Position numbers and translations under genes: made by a program | Assembly (NCBI GenBank): GCA_030737875.1 | Contig: CM060910.1 | Location: forward strand, 634,185,303-634,249,302 | Source of the DNA: Allium sativum | Taxonomy: Eukaryota; Streptophyta; Magnoliopsida; Asparagales; Amaryllidaceae | DNA length: 64,000 nt | Direction: 5' to 3' | The notes under the pieces: generated by a model | Told to the model about the DNA's origin: nothing | The model's database searches: none | Seen by the model: only the letters and a program-made list of their open reading frames with translations | Shown here: in pieces, positions 47,720 through 59,531 of the stretch | Layout of the letters: the number at the start of each line of letters is the position of its first letter | Position numbering within the stretch: the stretch's first letter is position 1

Positions 47720-47994
47720 TATTTACTATTAATTTACCACTCTTGGTTCTCTCACACACAAAATACATATCGATCTCAAAGTGTATTTTGCATGAATGTT
47801 GAATCGGGTTGATGGAAAGTGATATTGTGCTCTTTTTACCACACCAAATAACCGACTTCCTTGAAAGCATGAACCCTTGCTTTTCGATTAAGGTTTCAAT
47901 TCAAGTAATCTCAGAAGTGGCACAGGCTAGGGCAAGATATTCGGCCTCAATGCTAGATCTGGAAATGGTCGGCTGTTTCTTCATACACCATGAT
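47720..47994 (-). pseudogene. Copia RNase H fragment
   Basis: Minus-strand reading gives KKQPTISRSSIEAEYLALAC, ATSEIT, a TGA, then IWCGKKSTISLSINPIQHSC and KIHFEIDMYFV. This matches the copia RNase H core (KKQ..VSRSS.EAEY.AL, WCDN.SA..L..NP..H.R.KHIEID). Stops and lost residues show long decay. It is cut at 47995 by another LTR and joins 32176 in the ancestral order. Confidence 0.8.
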
Positions 47995-49600
47995 TGTAAC
48001 AACCCGAATTTTAGCAATAGTTAATTTAGTTATTTAATTAAGCTCCAAAAATGGAATGTTCGCAAACGATAGAACTAGATAACAAAACTTGCACTGTTGC
48101 GTTCATGAAGGAATTCTTATCGACTTTCATGTTTGGAACTTCGCGAACGGAGTCCGTATGAAAAAGATATGGATGAAATACGAACACGAACGGAAAATAA
48201 ATCAAAAGAATATATAATTAAATTATACCATTTATAACCGGACCTCACTGGGCCTAGCCGACCCAGAGTGGTCGATTTAGCAGTCGGCCTAGGGGTTAAC
48301 CCCTCTGGTCGATTTTACATAGTGATGGCTAGTTTTTTGGGGGTATTTTATTATATAATTTTTTTGATAATGGACAGATCTTAATTAAAGTTAATCTAAA
48401 GGTCTAGGGACATTCTAACCCTATAAATAAAGGGTTAGACCCCATCCTTTTGTATATAATTCTAAAGGTAGCAGCGAAGCTCTACCATTTCCCTCTTCGT
48501 CCAATTCTCTTCTAAAAATCTAAACATATATATAATAAAAAAACACAGATTGAAGAAGATTATAATCAGATTTATATGCAAAGGAGATGGTATTGCGATT
48601 AGAATTTCTTCCGTTCAGAATTATTCCCTCTTTCATATTTTCTTGCGGATCAACAAATCTGTAAGAATCCCTTTTTTAGAATAATTGTATATCTGTAAGA
48701 ATTTGGGAATTGTAGGCCTAAAGGTTTATTCAGATTTAGATTTGGATAGCTTCAATGAGTAGGAAAATTATGTATATCATTTATAATAACCTATTTAGTT
48801 CGTTTGTAATAGATCTGAGATGTATGCCTAAAAGTTTATCAGATTTGTTTACTGTTTTTGTCAAATCTAAAATAATAGGATATGGTTTGAATATTGAATT
48901 TGTAGGCCTTTTTTATTATATTGCCTACAATTTTTTGTAGATTTTTTTGTGGTTATTGTACACACCTTGGATCTGGAAATCAGTCCCAAAATCATTGTCA
49001 AATTTGTAGTTTTATTCCAGATTCCTAGATTTGGTGTTAATTTGAGGTTTATGTAAATTTAGAGTAAAAGATTATGCCTTTTTTGTTTGATGTTGTTGGG
49101 GTTTTACTTTGTTATTGTAGAAATACCCTTTTTTGTTCTTTTTTATAAAAAGAACATTATTTCAAATCAGCAAGGAATGTGTAAATTTACATGTATTTGT
49201 ATGTAGTTTACAACAACCATTCCAAAAATATATATTTCTTATTTCTTGTAATTTGAAATATGTTCATATCATATTTTTAATTATTTTGGGAAATTTTACA
49301 ATAACTACTACAACTATTGACCTTTTTATAATTTTGATTCTTAAACAGTATTAAACATAATAAGGTTTGTTTTGGTTGTTAGTTTATACCAAAATATAAA
49401 TAATCAATAACAATAAAATAAAATAAAATATAGTAACTACGTTAATGTGCTTAAATAAATAAACATACATTCATATCTGTCTGAATCCACGTAAATGACA
49501 CAAATATATTATTATAATAAATGCTTGTTATTGTTGTATGCTCAAATAGTTTTCGTTTCTATGAAAATATATATGGAAATATAAACCATAATAAACAAAA
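47995..49600 (+). repeat. Gypsy-type LTR, start clear, end uncertain
   Basis: It starts TGTAACAACCCG right after ATGAT. It carries the GGAGTCCGTATGA motif also present in the Tekay LTR, a CCGACC/GGTCGAT palindromic block (48240-48313), and TATAAATA at 48422-48429. A T-rich leader with repeated TTTAGGCCT-like pieces follows. No end with CA plus ATGAT was found, so it may run on or be truncated. The right limit given is only where clear leader-like sequence fades. Confidence 0.55.
48422..48429 (+). promoter_or_regulatory. TATA box of the LTR at 47995
   Basis: TATAAATA lies 427 bp from the LTR start and is followed by AAGGGTTAGACCCC. Confidence 0.5.
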
Positions 49601-49611
49601 ATAGGTATTAT

Positions 49612-50125
49612 GACTGTTATAGCAATAAATGAATTTGATTTTCTATAAATAAGGTCATGAGTAAAAATAGGGAATGCTGTAACCATCTTTGATTGGGGAA
49701 ATGCATTAAATAGGATAAACATGCCAAATTGTTACAATTTAAATTGTTTTAGGAATAATAATTGTAGCTCCAATTAGGGAAGTAAATAAATAATACCTAT
49801 AGACATATATATACGTTTGAAAATAAGATATAAACCAAATTTAGTAATATAGAAAAGTCAAAGGAGGTATAATAAATAGATTAGAATTTAAAATGGGACT
49901 GGTATAAAAAGGACATTCAGTGCCTTACGAAAATATGATCGTTAGCATCATAAATGGCATTTAATGGGATAATTAGTTCCTTAAGAAAATATGACCGTTA
50001 GAATCGTAAATGGCAGGAATCCTAATTTATAATAATAAAGGAAAGTTAAATGGGGATTAGTGGGTAGTGATTTTTGTAGTAAATACTAAGTCCAATAAGG
50101 AAATTGATAACTAAACATCAGGATA
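49612..50125. repeat. Long inverted repeat, left arm
   Basis: The left arm pairs with the reverse complement of 50900-51363. Shared stretches include TTATAGCAATAAATG at the outer end, TTTAGGAAT, ATTAGATTAGAATTTAAA/ATAGATTAGAATTTAAAA, GTTAG..TCATAAATGGCA and CTAAGTCCAATAAGGAA at the inner end. Overall similarity is moderate, estimated by eye at about 70-80 per cent with indels. Confidence 0.7.
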
Positions 50126-50899
50126 CCCAAGGCGGACCAATCGATCACTTAATACCTTACTCGGTGGTTTACTCTACACTAATATAAATTAGAGGATGCT
50201 AGCTATTAAGTCCTATTAATTTAAGGCTTCCATCATTCACGCATATACCCAAGCTCTGCATAAGGCGAGAGATAGTAAACTAGCTAGCCACTTAATACCA
50301 GGTTTAGGTATGACCTCGACACCATTTAAGACCCTCCTGGTGGACCCCCGCGTTACTATCTAGCTGACCTTATTAGATAATCCGCTAGCCACTTAATACT
50401 TCCCGCATGATAGAAAGACTCATGGTGCCTCCTTAACTGTTATTTAATAACTAATCCCAATGCGAACTCTCACTCCAGTCACTTACTACCTAGAGGAAGC
50501 AGACCTACGCATGGACTACCAAACTCATACCCAATAGCCATTTAATACTTCTTACTTATGGGGAGGCGAGCTACGTGATCACTTAATACCCTTTTATGGG
50601 TGGATCTAACAACTTGGTACCTCTAATCTCGAAGCAGGTTACGAATTATTCTCTTGACGGTTTCTTTTTTCGAAGAACCTATTTTTGGAAATAATTTTTT
50701 CTATGCACTTCATTATCGTCACGGGTTCCTATGGTTAATGATATCTCACATCAATTTTACATATGTCCGACTACTGGAAAGAGCAGACTTTTATCGAATA
50801 AAGCAACTGACCTCGCATCATTAACCTGCTAAGTCCAACTTATATTTTTAATTATATTAATTCTAGATTAACTAGATTAAAATAAGGAAAACTTATAAC
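50126..50899. repeat. Loop with degenerate CACTTAATACC stanzas
   Basis: The 770-bp segment between the two arms consists of irregular repeats containing (C)ACTTAATAC(C), often 40-70 bases apart, next to GGCGGACC-, GGTGGACC- or GGCGAG-like pieces. The same style of stanza occurs in the solo LTR at 32700-33300. No coding potential. Confidence 0.5.
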
Positions 50900-51363
50900 T
50901 TCCTATCCTATGATTTTTAATTATTTAATTCCTTATTGGACTTAGCATTTACTATGCCGATAAATTCCCACTATTCCCTTTTTAATTCTATTTATTACTA
51001 TTATTTAGTTTACCTGCCATAAATGACCCTAACAGTCATATTTCCTAATGCATTAATTAACCTATTTAATGCCATTTATATCCTTCCCCTTTAAATTCTA
51101 ATCTAATTATTGTAACTTCCAAAATATTACTATAAATTTAATTTCGTTTAACCCTTATTTGAATACATATATATAAGTTTAGTATTTTTTTCCCTAGTTG
51201 GAGTTACAATCTCCATTCCTAAACACCAATTTGATTGTAACCATTTAAGCATATATATCTTATTCAATCCTTTTCCCTGAACAAACGCGGTTACAATATT
51301 TATTACCTTACTTACGACCCTTTTTATTTACAGCAAATTAATTACATTTATTGCTATAACGGT
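50900..51363. repeat. Long inverted repeat, right arm
   Basis: This is the partner of 49612-50125, in inverted orientation. It ends about 30 bp before the LTR start at 51394. Confidence 0.7.
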
Positions 51364-51393
51364 TAGAATATTATTTCCATTCAATATGGGCTA

Positions 51394-52117
51394 TGTAACA
51401 GCCCGCATTTTACGTATCAGAGGATCGTAAAATATTTTTATTTAGTTCGTTGAGCGTTGGATCATTCTCATGTTTTGATATGTGGTTTAGGGGGATGTGG
51501 GACATATCCATAATTTTTACCAATTTTGTCTTTGACCATTTTGCCCCTGTCAATTTTGTATAATAAATAACTTTTGACTGGGATCGAATCAGGTGTTGAG
51601 GTTGATTTCTTTGGAAAGGAAATGGTAGTACCAATTCCGTAATGTGGTCACATTAAAGTTTTGGTTCAATAGTTTTGAAGGAATCGTTGTTTTAGTGTTT
51701 CACAGTTTGTTGTTCACGTTTGTACCATTGATGTGCTGATTTGGAAAGGCCCATTAGTGGGCTAGTGGGAGGCTATAAATAGGAGGTTATAGGCATAAAA
51801 AATAGTTTACTTTCTTCATTCTCTCATTTGGTTGAGGCTGTGATCCTCCTTGCTCAATCAAATACACCTTTCCACCATTAAAATCTAGATCTAAGGAAGA
51901 GAATCGAAGAACTACATCGTTTGAAGCTAGATCTATGTCAAGCGAAGAGAGAATTCATCAAATCGAGAGGTTTGAAGGTTATTATTTGCTCTTCGGATTC
52001 GAGAATCATCAATTTAAAGCTTGTTTGAAGATTTGGTGAGTGATATGCATCTCTAGCACGGATTCAATCAAGTATATGAATTGTTTAATCATAATTTCAT
52101 CATTTTCAAGTTGTTTC
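51394..52117 (+). repeat. LTR fragment interrupted by the SIRE-like element
   Basis: It starts TGTAACAGCCCGC and carries TATAAATA at 51774-51781, followed by a leader rich in GATCTAAG and GAATCGAAG. It is cut at 52117 by the next element and should resume at 62599. Its 3' end was not recognised. Confidence 0.6.
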
Positions 52118-54579
52118 TGTTGGATCTAGATTAACCCTAGAGGGGATAAATAGGGTTTATCACAGTTTTTCACTGAATTAAAAATCTGACAGGATATTAA
52201 AATAATAAACAGATCATAGAATGCAGAAAAAATAAAAGTGCAGAAAATAAATCACACACAAATATACCCAGCTTCGGCAAAACCCTGCCTACTGTTGCAT
52301 TCCTAAGGTTTCTACTAGATAAACGAACAGATCCCGCATACAAATTCGTGTACACTTGCGAACCCCTCGCTCCTATTCTAATCCTACGCTTGAAACCCTA
52401 GACTGACTGATATCCCCTCGATCAGGTTTCCCCTGATTACGACCCTGTAACCAGTAACCTAGATTTTACAGGCTCTAGCAACTGTTAGTCAACACCCTGA
52501 CTGATTCCCCTAGATTTTTATAGAATTCTAGAAACTATTTCAGTTGTAACAAAAACAAAATACAATTAAAATATAACAAATTTGAAAACCCTAGAGTTAA
52601 ATTAAAAGGGTTATCCCCTTTAAAAATTATGGTCAGCCCATTTGAAATGTGTTGCTCCCATTCCCTTTTCTTCTTTAGGGAATAAAGATGGCGGCCGTCG
52701 ATTAGGGTTTTCCAAATCCTAAATCTCAATAGGGTGATCTTTGATTTGCTTCTCTATTTGCTTCGAATCAATGGATGCTTGATTCTTCGATGGCTTTGCT
52801 CGTCCGATTTGGGGTTACCCTCTGGCTCGATCGAAACTGTGAGTCTTTTAAAATTTCTTGCTTTGAAACTGCTTGAATTGATTTTATGGGTTTCGATGAA
52901 ATGCCTGTGATGAGATGGTGTAAATATAGGATTGAAAATCCCTTATACCCTTCTCTGATTTCAACAAGTGATTGATCTAATTTCTATGGTTTCCTCTTTT
53001 GATTTCCTACGTGAAAAATGTTGCTTTTTGCGAGATGATGTCCACGGCTTTGATTGAGTTTGGACCTGGACTTGAATTTGAATGTCCCTTGCGTGAATTA
53101 ATTTGATAAAACTTCTTGCCAGAATTTTGCATGGTGCCATATATATCTTTATACCCACTTGCACTGATTATATGATTTAATTTCCTGCCAAAAATATTAT
53201 TTCTGGAAATACATAACTGGAAATGTTTTCTTGCTTTGGCAACTGCAAATTGATTACTTGCCAAAAACATTATTGGGGGATTACTGCATTTTCTAGAATC
53301 CATTAAAAAAATATTTGTGATTTCTTGTAACTATTAAAAGCTTTGTTGTGTACCATTCTTTGATTTCTGGAAAGTATTTAGAAGGATTTTTTCCCAAAAA
53401 CTGATTGCCAAAAATTCGGTCATTGATGATTTCATTTCCTTTTGTGTCTGCATGAGTGTATAAATATCCAAAATTGAATGTTTGATTCCACCATCTCTTC
53501 ATGATTGTATGAAACTTTGCCATATAAACATTTGACTTTGTTATCGAGCTAAGTTTCCAAACAAAACTGTTTTGGCTTGTCCAATGTATTATTTGTGCTC
53601 ATGTGTACTGTTTTGCACACAGTTGTTTTGAGCCTCAAATCTGAACTGTTGTACTTGAAGCTTGCATTTTGACCAATCTCTTTTACTTGTTCACATTGTT
53701 CTGCCATAGCTCCACTGCACATGAACACTTGCTACTTGAAAGTTCCCTTCTGTCGTGAAAACTGACTTGAAACATGAATTTGTTGCACCGGTATGTACCC
53801 ATCATTTCAGCTACATCACCTTGGACCTTGATATATACATATATATGTGTGTTGCCACGGCCATTCATTATTCTTGCAAAACAATGTTCTCTTGCCAATG
53901 CTGGCTGAACCCGTGTACACTGCAGAATCTTTGAGCTTCCATGTATTTGAAGCTTGCATTTTGACTTGTTCATGCTAGCTGCACATGTCTGTTTTGTCTA
54001 GTCCATATTGATATTGATTGAAACATATACATTGTTCATATGAACATGCTGCTTGATCATTGCTTTTGCACCATACTTGAGTTGTTGCCGTATCACCATG
54101 AACTGATTTCAATAACTTGCTCCACTAGTTGTTTTTGTTACTTTCCATCAAGTTGTACTCCACTGTTTTGTTGTACTTGGGTGTAAATGCACACATGTGC
54201 ATTCATGTACCATGTATGTTGGCTATACCATGTAGATTTCACTACTGTCTTTGTTCATCTATGTTGTTCTACTTGGCCAATCTGAAATGCCACATCAATG
54301 CTTGGTTGACTTGTGATTTTGCTCCATTGACTTTGACTTGACCAGTTGAGCTTGCTTTGAACAAATCACATTGACACTTGTTTACTTTACCATTTCTACT
54401 CGACTATGTTATTATGTCCACTGCTACAATTTCACTGTCATGTATTGATGTGCACTGAGTTGAGTTGGTCTACGTGGCTGCTCCTCAGTTGCACACTGAT
54501 CGGCGAGGCAGTGCACACGTGTATGTATATACATGTGTGTATATGCAGCCATCAAATAAAATTTCATGTCCATGTACTG

Positions 54580-54611
<32 letters not shown>

Positions 54612-55215
54612 AACTGACTAGACACAGATAAATCTGATCAAGTCATGAAAAATGATGAGAAACACACCAGAAATCTGAGGCAAATAAAAAATTTAAAAAT
54701 AAAATTTATATTCGTGTGTATCCATATTTTATTTCTATTGCAGTGTACTGTGTATGTGTTTCATGTGACAGGTAAGCAGATGATGACTGGACTGACAGTG
54801 AAGATGCTGTGAAGACAGAAGATTGAAGATGAAGACAACATTGAAGTGCGTGTCAATGTATCAGTGTCAATGTGTATGAGTGAAAGAATGTATACATAAA
54901 ATGTAAAATGAGTGTCTGAGAGAATATGTAGTAAGGAGCACTGTATATGGAATTGAACGAAATGTATACAAATAGTGGAGTTGTTAAAGTTGTACTGTTT
55001 TGAATATTGAAATAAAATATTATATTTATATAAAATATTGTTTGAATGTTTATTCGTGTATAGTAGTATTCTATTTAAATATAAATATTATATTCCTGTC
55101 TGTGATGTATATATGAAACAGTACAGTAGCAAACACATTTAAAACAAAATACATTTGTTTGTTATCATAAAACAAAATCCATATAATTGTGTATACAACA
55201 ACATTATATACAACA
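52118..55215 (-). repeat. 3' LTR (left copy) of the SIRE-like element
   Basis: 3098 bp; collinear with 59532-62598 with scattered substitutions and several indels of up to a few tens of bases. One example is an extra stretch near 60975-61080 in the other copy. It contains an AT/AC microsatellite near 54579-54611. Confidence 0.9.
54579..54611. repeat. (AT)n(AC)n microsatellite
   Basis: Dinucleotide run inside the left LTR. The right LTR has an AT-only version at 61961-61989. Confidence 0.9.
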
Positions 55216-55230
55216 ATCTCCCCCTTTTGA
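55216..55230 (-). other. Polypurine tract of the SIRE-like element
   Basis: The minus strand reads AAAAGGGGGAGAT directly before the LTR, as expected for the start site of plus-strand synthesis. Confidence 0.8.
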
Positions 55231-58069
55231 TAATGACAAATAAATGTTAAGATTTTGAATACAATAAATGTGTTTGACAGTGAAGAATTGAACTCCCCCT
55301 ATTTGAAAGCTCCCCCTACAACAGAAACTCTCCCTATAACTGTGCATGAGTGAAAAAAATGAAAATTGAATGAATTTTCAAAATTAAAAATATTTATAGA
55401 ATATTCACTCATAAATCAAAATCTCAACCCATTCTCCCCCTTTTGTTATCATTAAAAGGGTACATAAGTTAAAATATATATGAAAAATGCTAACAAGTAC
55501 AATATCAGCTTAAGAGGAAGAACGGTCATCATAAATCTCAATTAGTCAAACAAAAATCATAATATTCTGAGAACGGGTGGCATATTTCACATTGTAGAGA
55601 ATGACAGATTTACGATGAGTTTTATATAAAATGGAGAGAGTTACAAAAATATGATTTGCAATTATTTTCAAAAGAGTTTTTATAAAAATTAGCACAAAAA
55701 CAGTGATGGATTTGGACTATATTTAATAATTCAATTTAAGTGACAAAATCGTATAATCTCAAATCCCAATAGTTATCAATCAACAAATCATAATACGTCA
55801 TCAGATATTAACACATTCCACAAAATAGGAGATGGATTGATCAGCTGGTTTTTACACACCAAGGAGAATTTCAAATTAATTTCTATTTATAACACATTTT
55901 CCTTTTTATTTTTATTTTTATTTTATTTTATTTAAGAGCACACTGACCACGCATAACCAGAGCTTGGATTTTTAAATGAGGTCAGTCGCAGCTTAAATTA
56001 TAAGTTGTCTCTTAACCATGCATGACCAGAGCTTGGATTTTTAAATGAGGTTAGAGACACACTTATATATATTAATTATATATTTATCATTTAAACTCTA
56101 AAAGGAAAAACTCCTCGGTATATAAAACCAATATGAATGATAGAAATGTGGTAGGTACAGAAATGGTTGTGAAATAAATTTCTAAATTAATAATATTATG
56201 AAATATGATCAACTATACCGAGATCATTGAAAATTTTCAATTGTCACTAATTCTGAATAATACCATAACCACAATTCCATCACAAATATTTTCACTGTTT
56301 ATTCAAGATGATTTAAAAAAAAAACTCTCCAATTAATATAAAAAATAGATGGATGGCAGAATGATGGTAGATAAAGAAGATGGTCATGAAATAATCGCCA
56401 ATTCAAAGATATTGTAATAATTATTCAACCATCATGAAAATATATATAAAATCTCCTCCTGTTGTGAAATATACTATAGCCACAATTCATCACAATTTAA
56501 AAATCTGATAATGATTTTGATGAATTATAAATATAGTTCAATTTGGATATTGATTTCCATTTCTGAATGAATAATCAATAAATAATTTTAAAATTGAAAA
56601 TCAATTACAAGAGGGATATGAAGATCTATACATGCCAAGATGGATAAGGAAAAAAATATACATAAAAGTTTAGCACTTCTGATACCAATTGGTGTCTAAA
56701 ATGATATTGTAACAAGGCACATGAGACAAAACAAGAGTATCACAGATGAAAGAATTTTGAGTCCAAAGCCCAAGTAGACAATTAACAAATCAGGCATAAT
56801 TATTTCATCTATCAGAGCAACAGTCACAAATAGGCAGTTATTTGAAAACATTTTTCAAAGATAGTATCAGAGCAGCACATAAACTAATATCACAACAGAC
56901 ATGTCAGAGGATGTTTCTGAAGGTCACTAAAAAATATATTTCATGATCCAAGATTATATAATTCAGCTTATTTTAAATCATTTGAAGAAATGTGAAAAAA
57001 TCAGGATTTAATGAATCAGTCACACTAGATTATATATTTCAGATATAAGATATGTGTGTGATTCAATAAATCAATAATTTCAAATGGTTTTAAACAAAAA
57101 TAAATTCAAAACAAATAATCATGAAATAACAGTGAGTTTTAAGACCAGATTTTCGAAGAATTTTTCACAAGTATCTCTAACAAATACAAGATCATTTACA
57201 TCAGTCTTGAGAGATATTCATGATCCAGAAAATTAAAAATAATTTATTTGAAATCACTTGAATCAATGTCAAGTTTGAGATATAATGAATTATTTACACA
57301 AGATTGATAATTTCAAATTTAAGAGGTATGTGAGATTCAGAATATCAAGTATTTCAGATGATTTCAAACAAACAGATTTCAACCATAAAATGATCATGAA
57401 TGTAAGATAAATTTCTAGATGTATTACTGTAATTCAAGACAAATTAAAAATTCAAGCCAATCTGAAAAATAATGAAATTATCACAACTGATAAATATTGA
57501 TGTGTTGTAATGAGTATATATTTTCAAGCTTTTCTAAAATGAATTAGAAGAGACTCAGAACAGCAGAAGTGTGTGAAATTCCATTAAACTTTCAGATCTT
57601 CAAAAATTTAGAATTCGAATCAACAACATTCAAGATATGACACGAATACATCAACACTGTTATGAGTTCAGAGAATCAGAAAAATAAACTTCAAAACAAT
57701 TGCAGATATCTACAAGATTAAATTCAAGATCTAGAAATAATTAAAACATTAGAGTTCTACTCAACTAAAGCGAATTTCCCGAAAATTTTGAGTACTACAA
57801 TTGGAAGTTAATGATGCCCAGTAGAAGTTACAATGATATAACAGTGACAAAACAGAAAACTGAAAACAAAAAAAGAAAGGGTAGAAGAAGGAATACATAA
57901 AAAATATTTACAAAGATGAGTTTATAGGTTATACCTGAAATTGACGTAAGTAAATAAATCTCTAACTAAACAAATCCTGGCTGGAGGAACTGTAAATGAT
58001 ACAGAAGTATAAAATAGCTTGATTTCAAATTTCTTTTTTGCACAGCAGATCCTCAGCCTCCACTGGTAC
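55231..58069. other. Non-coding interior of the SIRE-like element
   Basis: 2.8 kb of A-rich sequence with no long ORF on either strand, placed where pol would be. It contains a 39-bp direct repeat (55947-55985 and 56016-56054, with CCAGAGCTTGGATTTTTAAA). It also holds several AAACTCTCC/CTCCCCCT runs near 55290-55440, resembling extra polypurine tracts on the minus strand. I see no remnant of RT or integrase. Confidence 0.6.
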
Positions 58070-59491
58070 CTAACCGTTCATAAGATCGAGTGGTCTAACA
58101 AAATTTGTAAAACCACTCTCAGTTGTTTTCTTATGTTTTGGTACCCAAATCTGTTTGTATAAAAATCCATCAATATTTACAAAAGTTCCTCTAGGGACTC
58201 AAATCTGTTTGTATTTATATGAATTCACTTTGTTTCTTTTTGGGGTCCAAAATGGATTAGATAGACTGTTATCAAACAATTTCTTATCACGTTTGTGATT
58301 CAAAAATCCTTTGAGATTATCAGAGTTCAAATTTTCAAATCGATTCTTTTTAAAGCAGTTTAAAGGATTTTTAAAATCAATGAAATTCTGTCTTTCAAAA
58401 ACATTATTCTTCCCAAAACCAAGACCTCATTCATTCTCAACAGAAAATTGGCTTTTCAACAACATATTCAAAGATTTTTCACTAGAAAATTTAGTCAAAG
58501 TTGACTCTAGTCGTTGAATTTTGAATTTAAGATCGCTGTTTTCTTTTATTAAATCTGAACAGTGGTTATCAGTGTTCTTCCTTTCAGCATCGTATTGCTT
58601 CAAAACCAAGTTTTCAGATTCAAGTAATTTAATTTTGGTTTGGGATTCAGCAATTTCAAATTCAAAATGTTTTCGACTTTCAAATTCAAATTTCTTGAGT
58701 TTTTCAATCTCAATTTCAAGCTCATTCATAATAGACTCAGTTTTCAACAAATTTTGTTTTTCAGCAAAAATATTTTTGGAATATTCAGTCATCTTAAAAT
58801 TTTCAAATTCTTTTTGCAAACAATTGTTTGTGCTTTCTAGCTCTATTTGGTTCTCTTTTAAAATCAGGATTTCATTTTCAAATTTCTTAATATTTTTATT
58901 TTGATGAACCAGATCATTTTTCAAATTTAAATAATTTTTACAATTAGAATTTGAAGAGTTCTTAATGATTTTGAGTTTTGATTCCAAAAGCTTAATTTTG
59001 CAGATCAACTCAAGCTTCTCAGATTTCAAAAGTTTATTCTTAGATTTTAGATTCTCAACAGATTCAGTTAAACCATTTAAACGATGAGTTAAATCTTTAT
59101 AAGAAATATTTCCTGTTAAGTCTCCATTTGAATTTCCATCTATACAACCTGTTAAGCACAAATCTGAAGCTAAGTTGACTTTCTGGGGTTTTGAGCAGTT
59201 GTCTGTTTTTCCATACAGCGCGTTGAGAGTCTGCCAGATTTCCTTCGCAGTTAAACAATGGGAAATAAGGCTATATGGTGCATCATCGATATAAGAATAT
59301 AAAATATGAGTAGCGCGTAAATTAAATTCAGTATCAACCTTATTTACAATATCATACCCATTTATAATATTATTCCAACATTTAATATCAACATATTTCA
59401 AATAGGATTTCATTTCTAATTTCCAATTTTAAAAATCTGTACCATTAAAAATAGATGGAATATGACTGGATTGACAACTAGGGATCACCAT
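58070..59491 (-). pseudogene. gag: gag of the SIRE-like element, three in-frame stops
   Basis: On the minus strand it starts at ATG 59491-59489 (MVIPSCQSSHIPSIFNGTDF), then TAA at 59431-59429, then NWKLEMKSYLKYVDIKCW, the N-terminal copia gag signature. A capsid-like part follows (LISHCLTAKEIWQTLNALYG). A long coiled coil rich in Leu, Lys, Glu and Asn covers about residues 130-340 of the longest open stretch (58427-59413). After TGA at 58429-58427 the same frame continues with GFGKNNVFERQNF, NPFWTPKRNK and two KQI(W)VP blocks. TGA at 58201-58199 breaks the first of these, and the frame ends at TAG 58072-58070. KQIWVP repeats and the coiled coil are typical of SIRE/Maximus gag. No CCHC knuckle was seen. 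Confidence 0.8.
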
Positions 59492-59518
59492 TACTCTAGA
59501 GTTAAACAAAAATACATG

Positions 59519-59531
59519 CTCTAATACCACT
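59519..59531 (-). other. Primer binding site of the SIRE-like element
   Basis: The minus strand reads AGTGGTATTAGAGC directly after the LTR end, a variant of the initiator tRNA-Met site. Confidence 0.8.

Noticed and set aside
47995..51393. A single solo LTR spanning 47995-51393
   Set aside because: 51394 starts a new TGTAAC unit, the inverted repeat lies inside, and no CA end followed by ATGAT could be found. The extent is left open.
54406..54621. Small ORFs with cysteine-rich or IYIYIY translations in the SIRE-like LTRs
   Set aside because: They derive from AT/AC microsatellites and LTR leader sequence. The matching ORF in the other LTR differs in frame and length.
58521..58904. 127-codon plus-strand ORF rich in Ser and Phe
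   Set aside because: It is the antisense shadow of the gag coiled coil; its composition is dictated by that frame.
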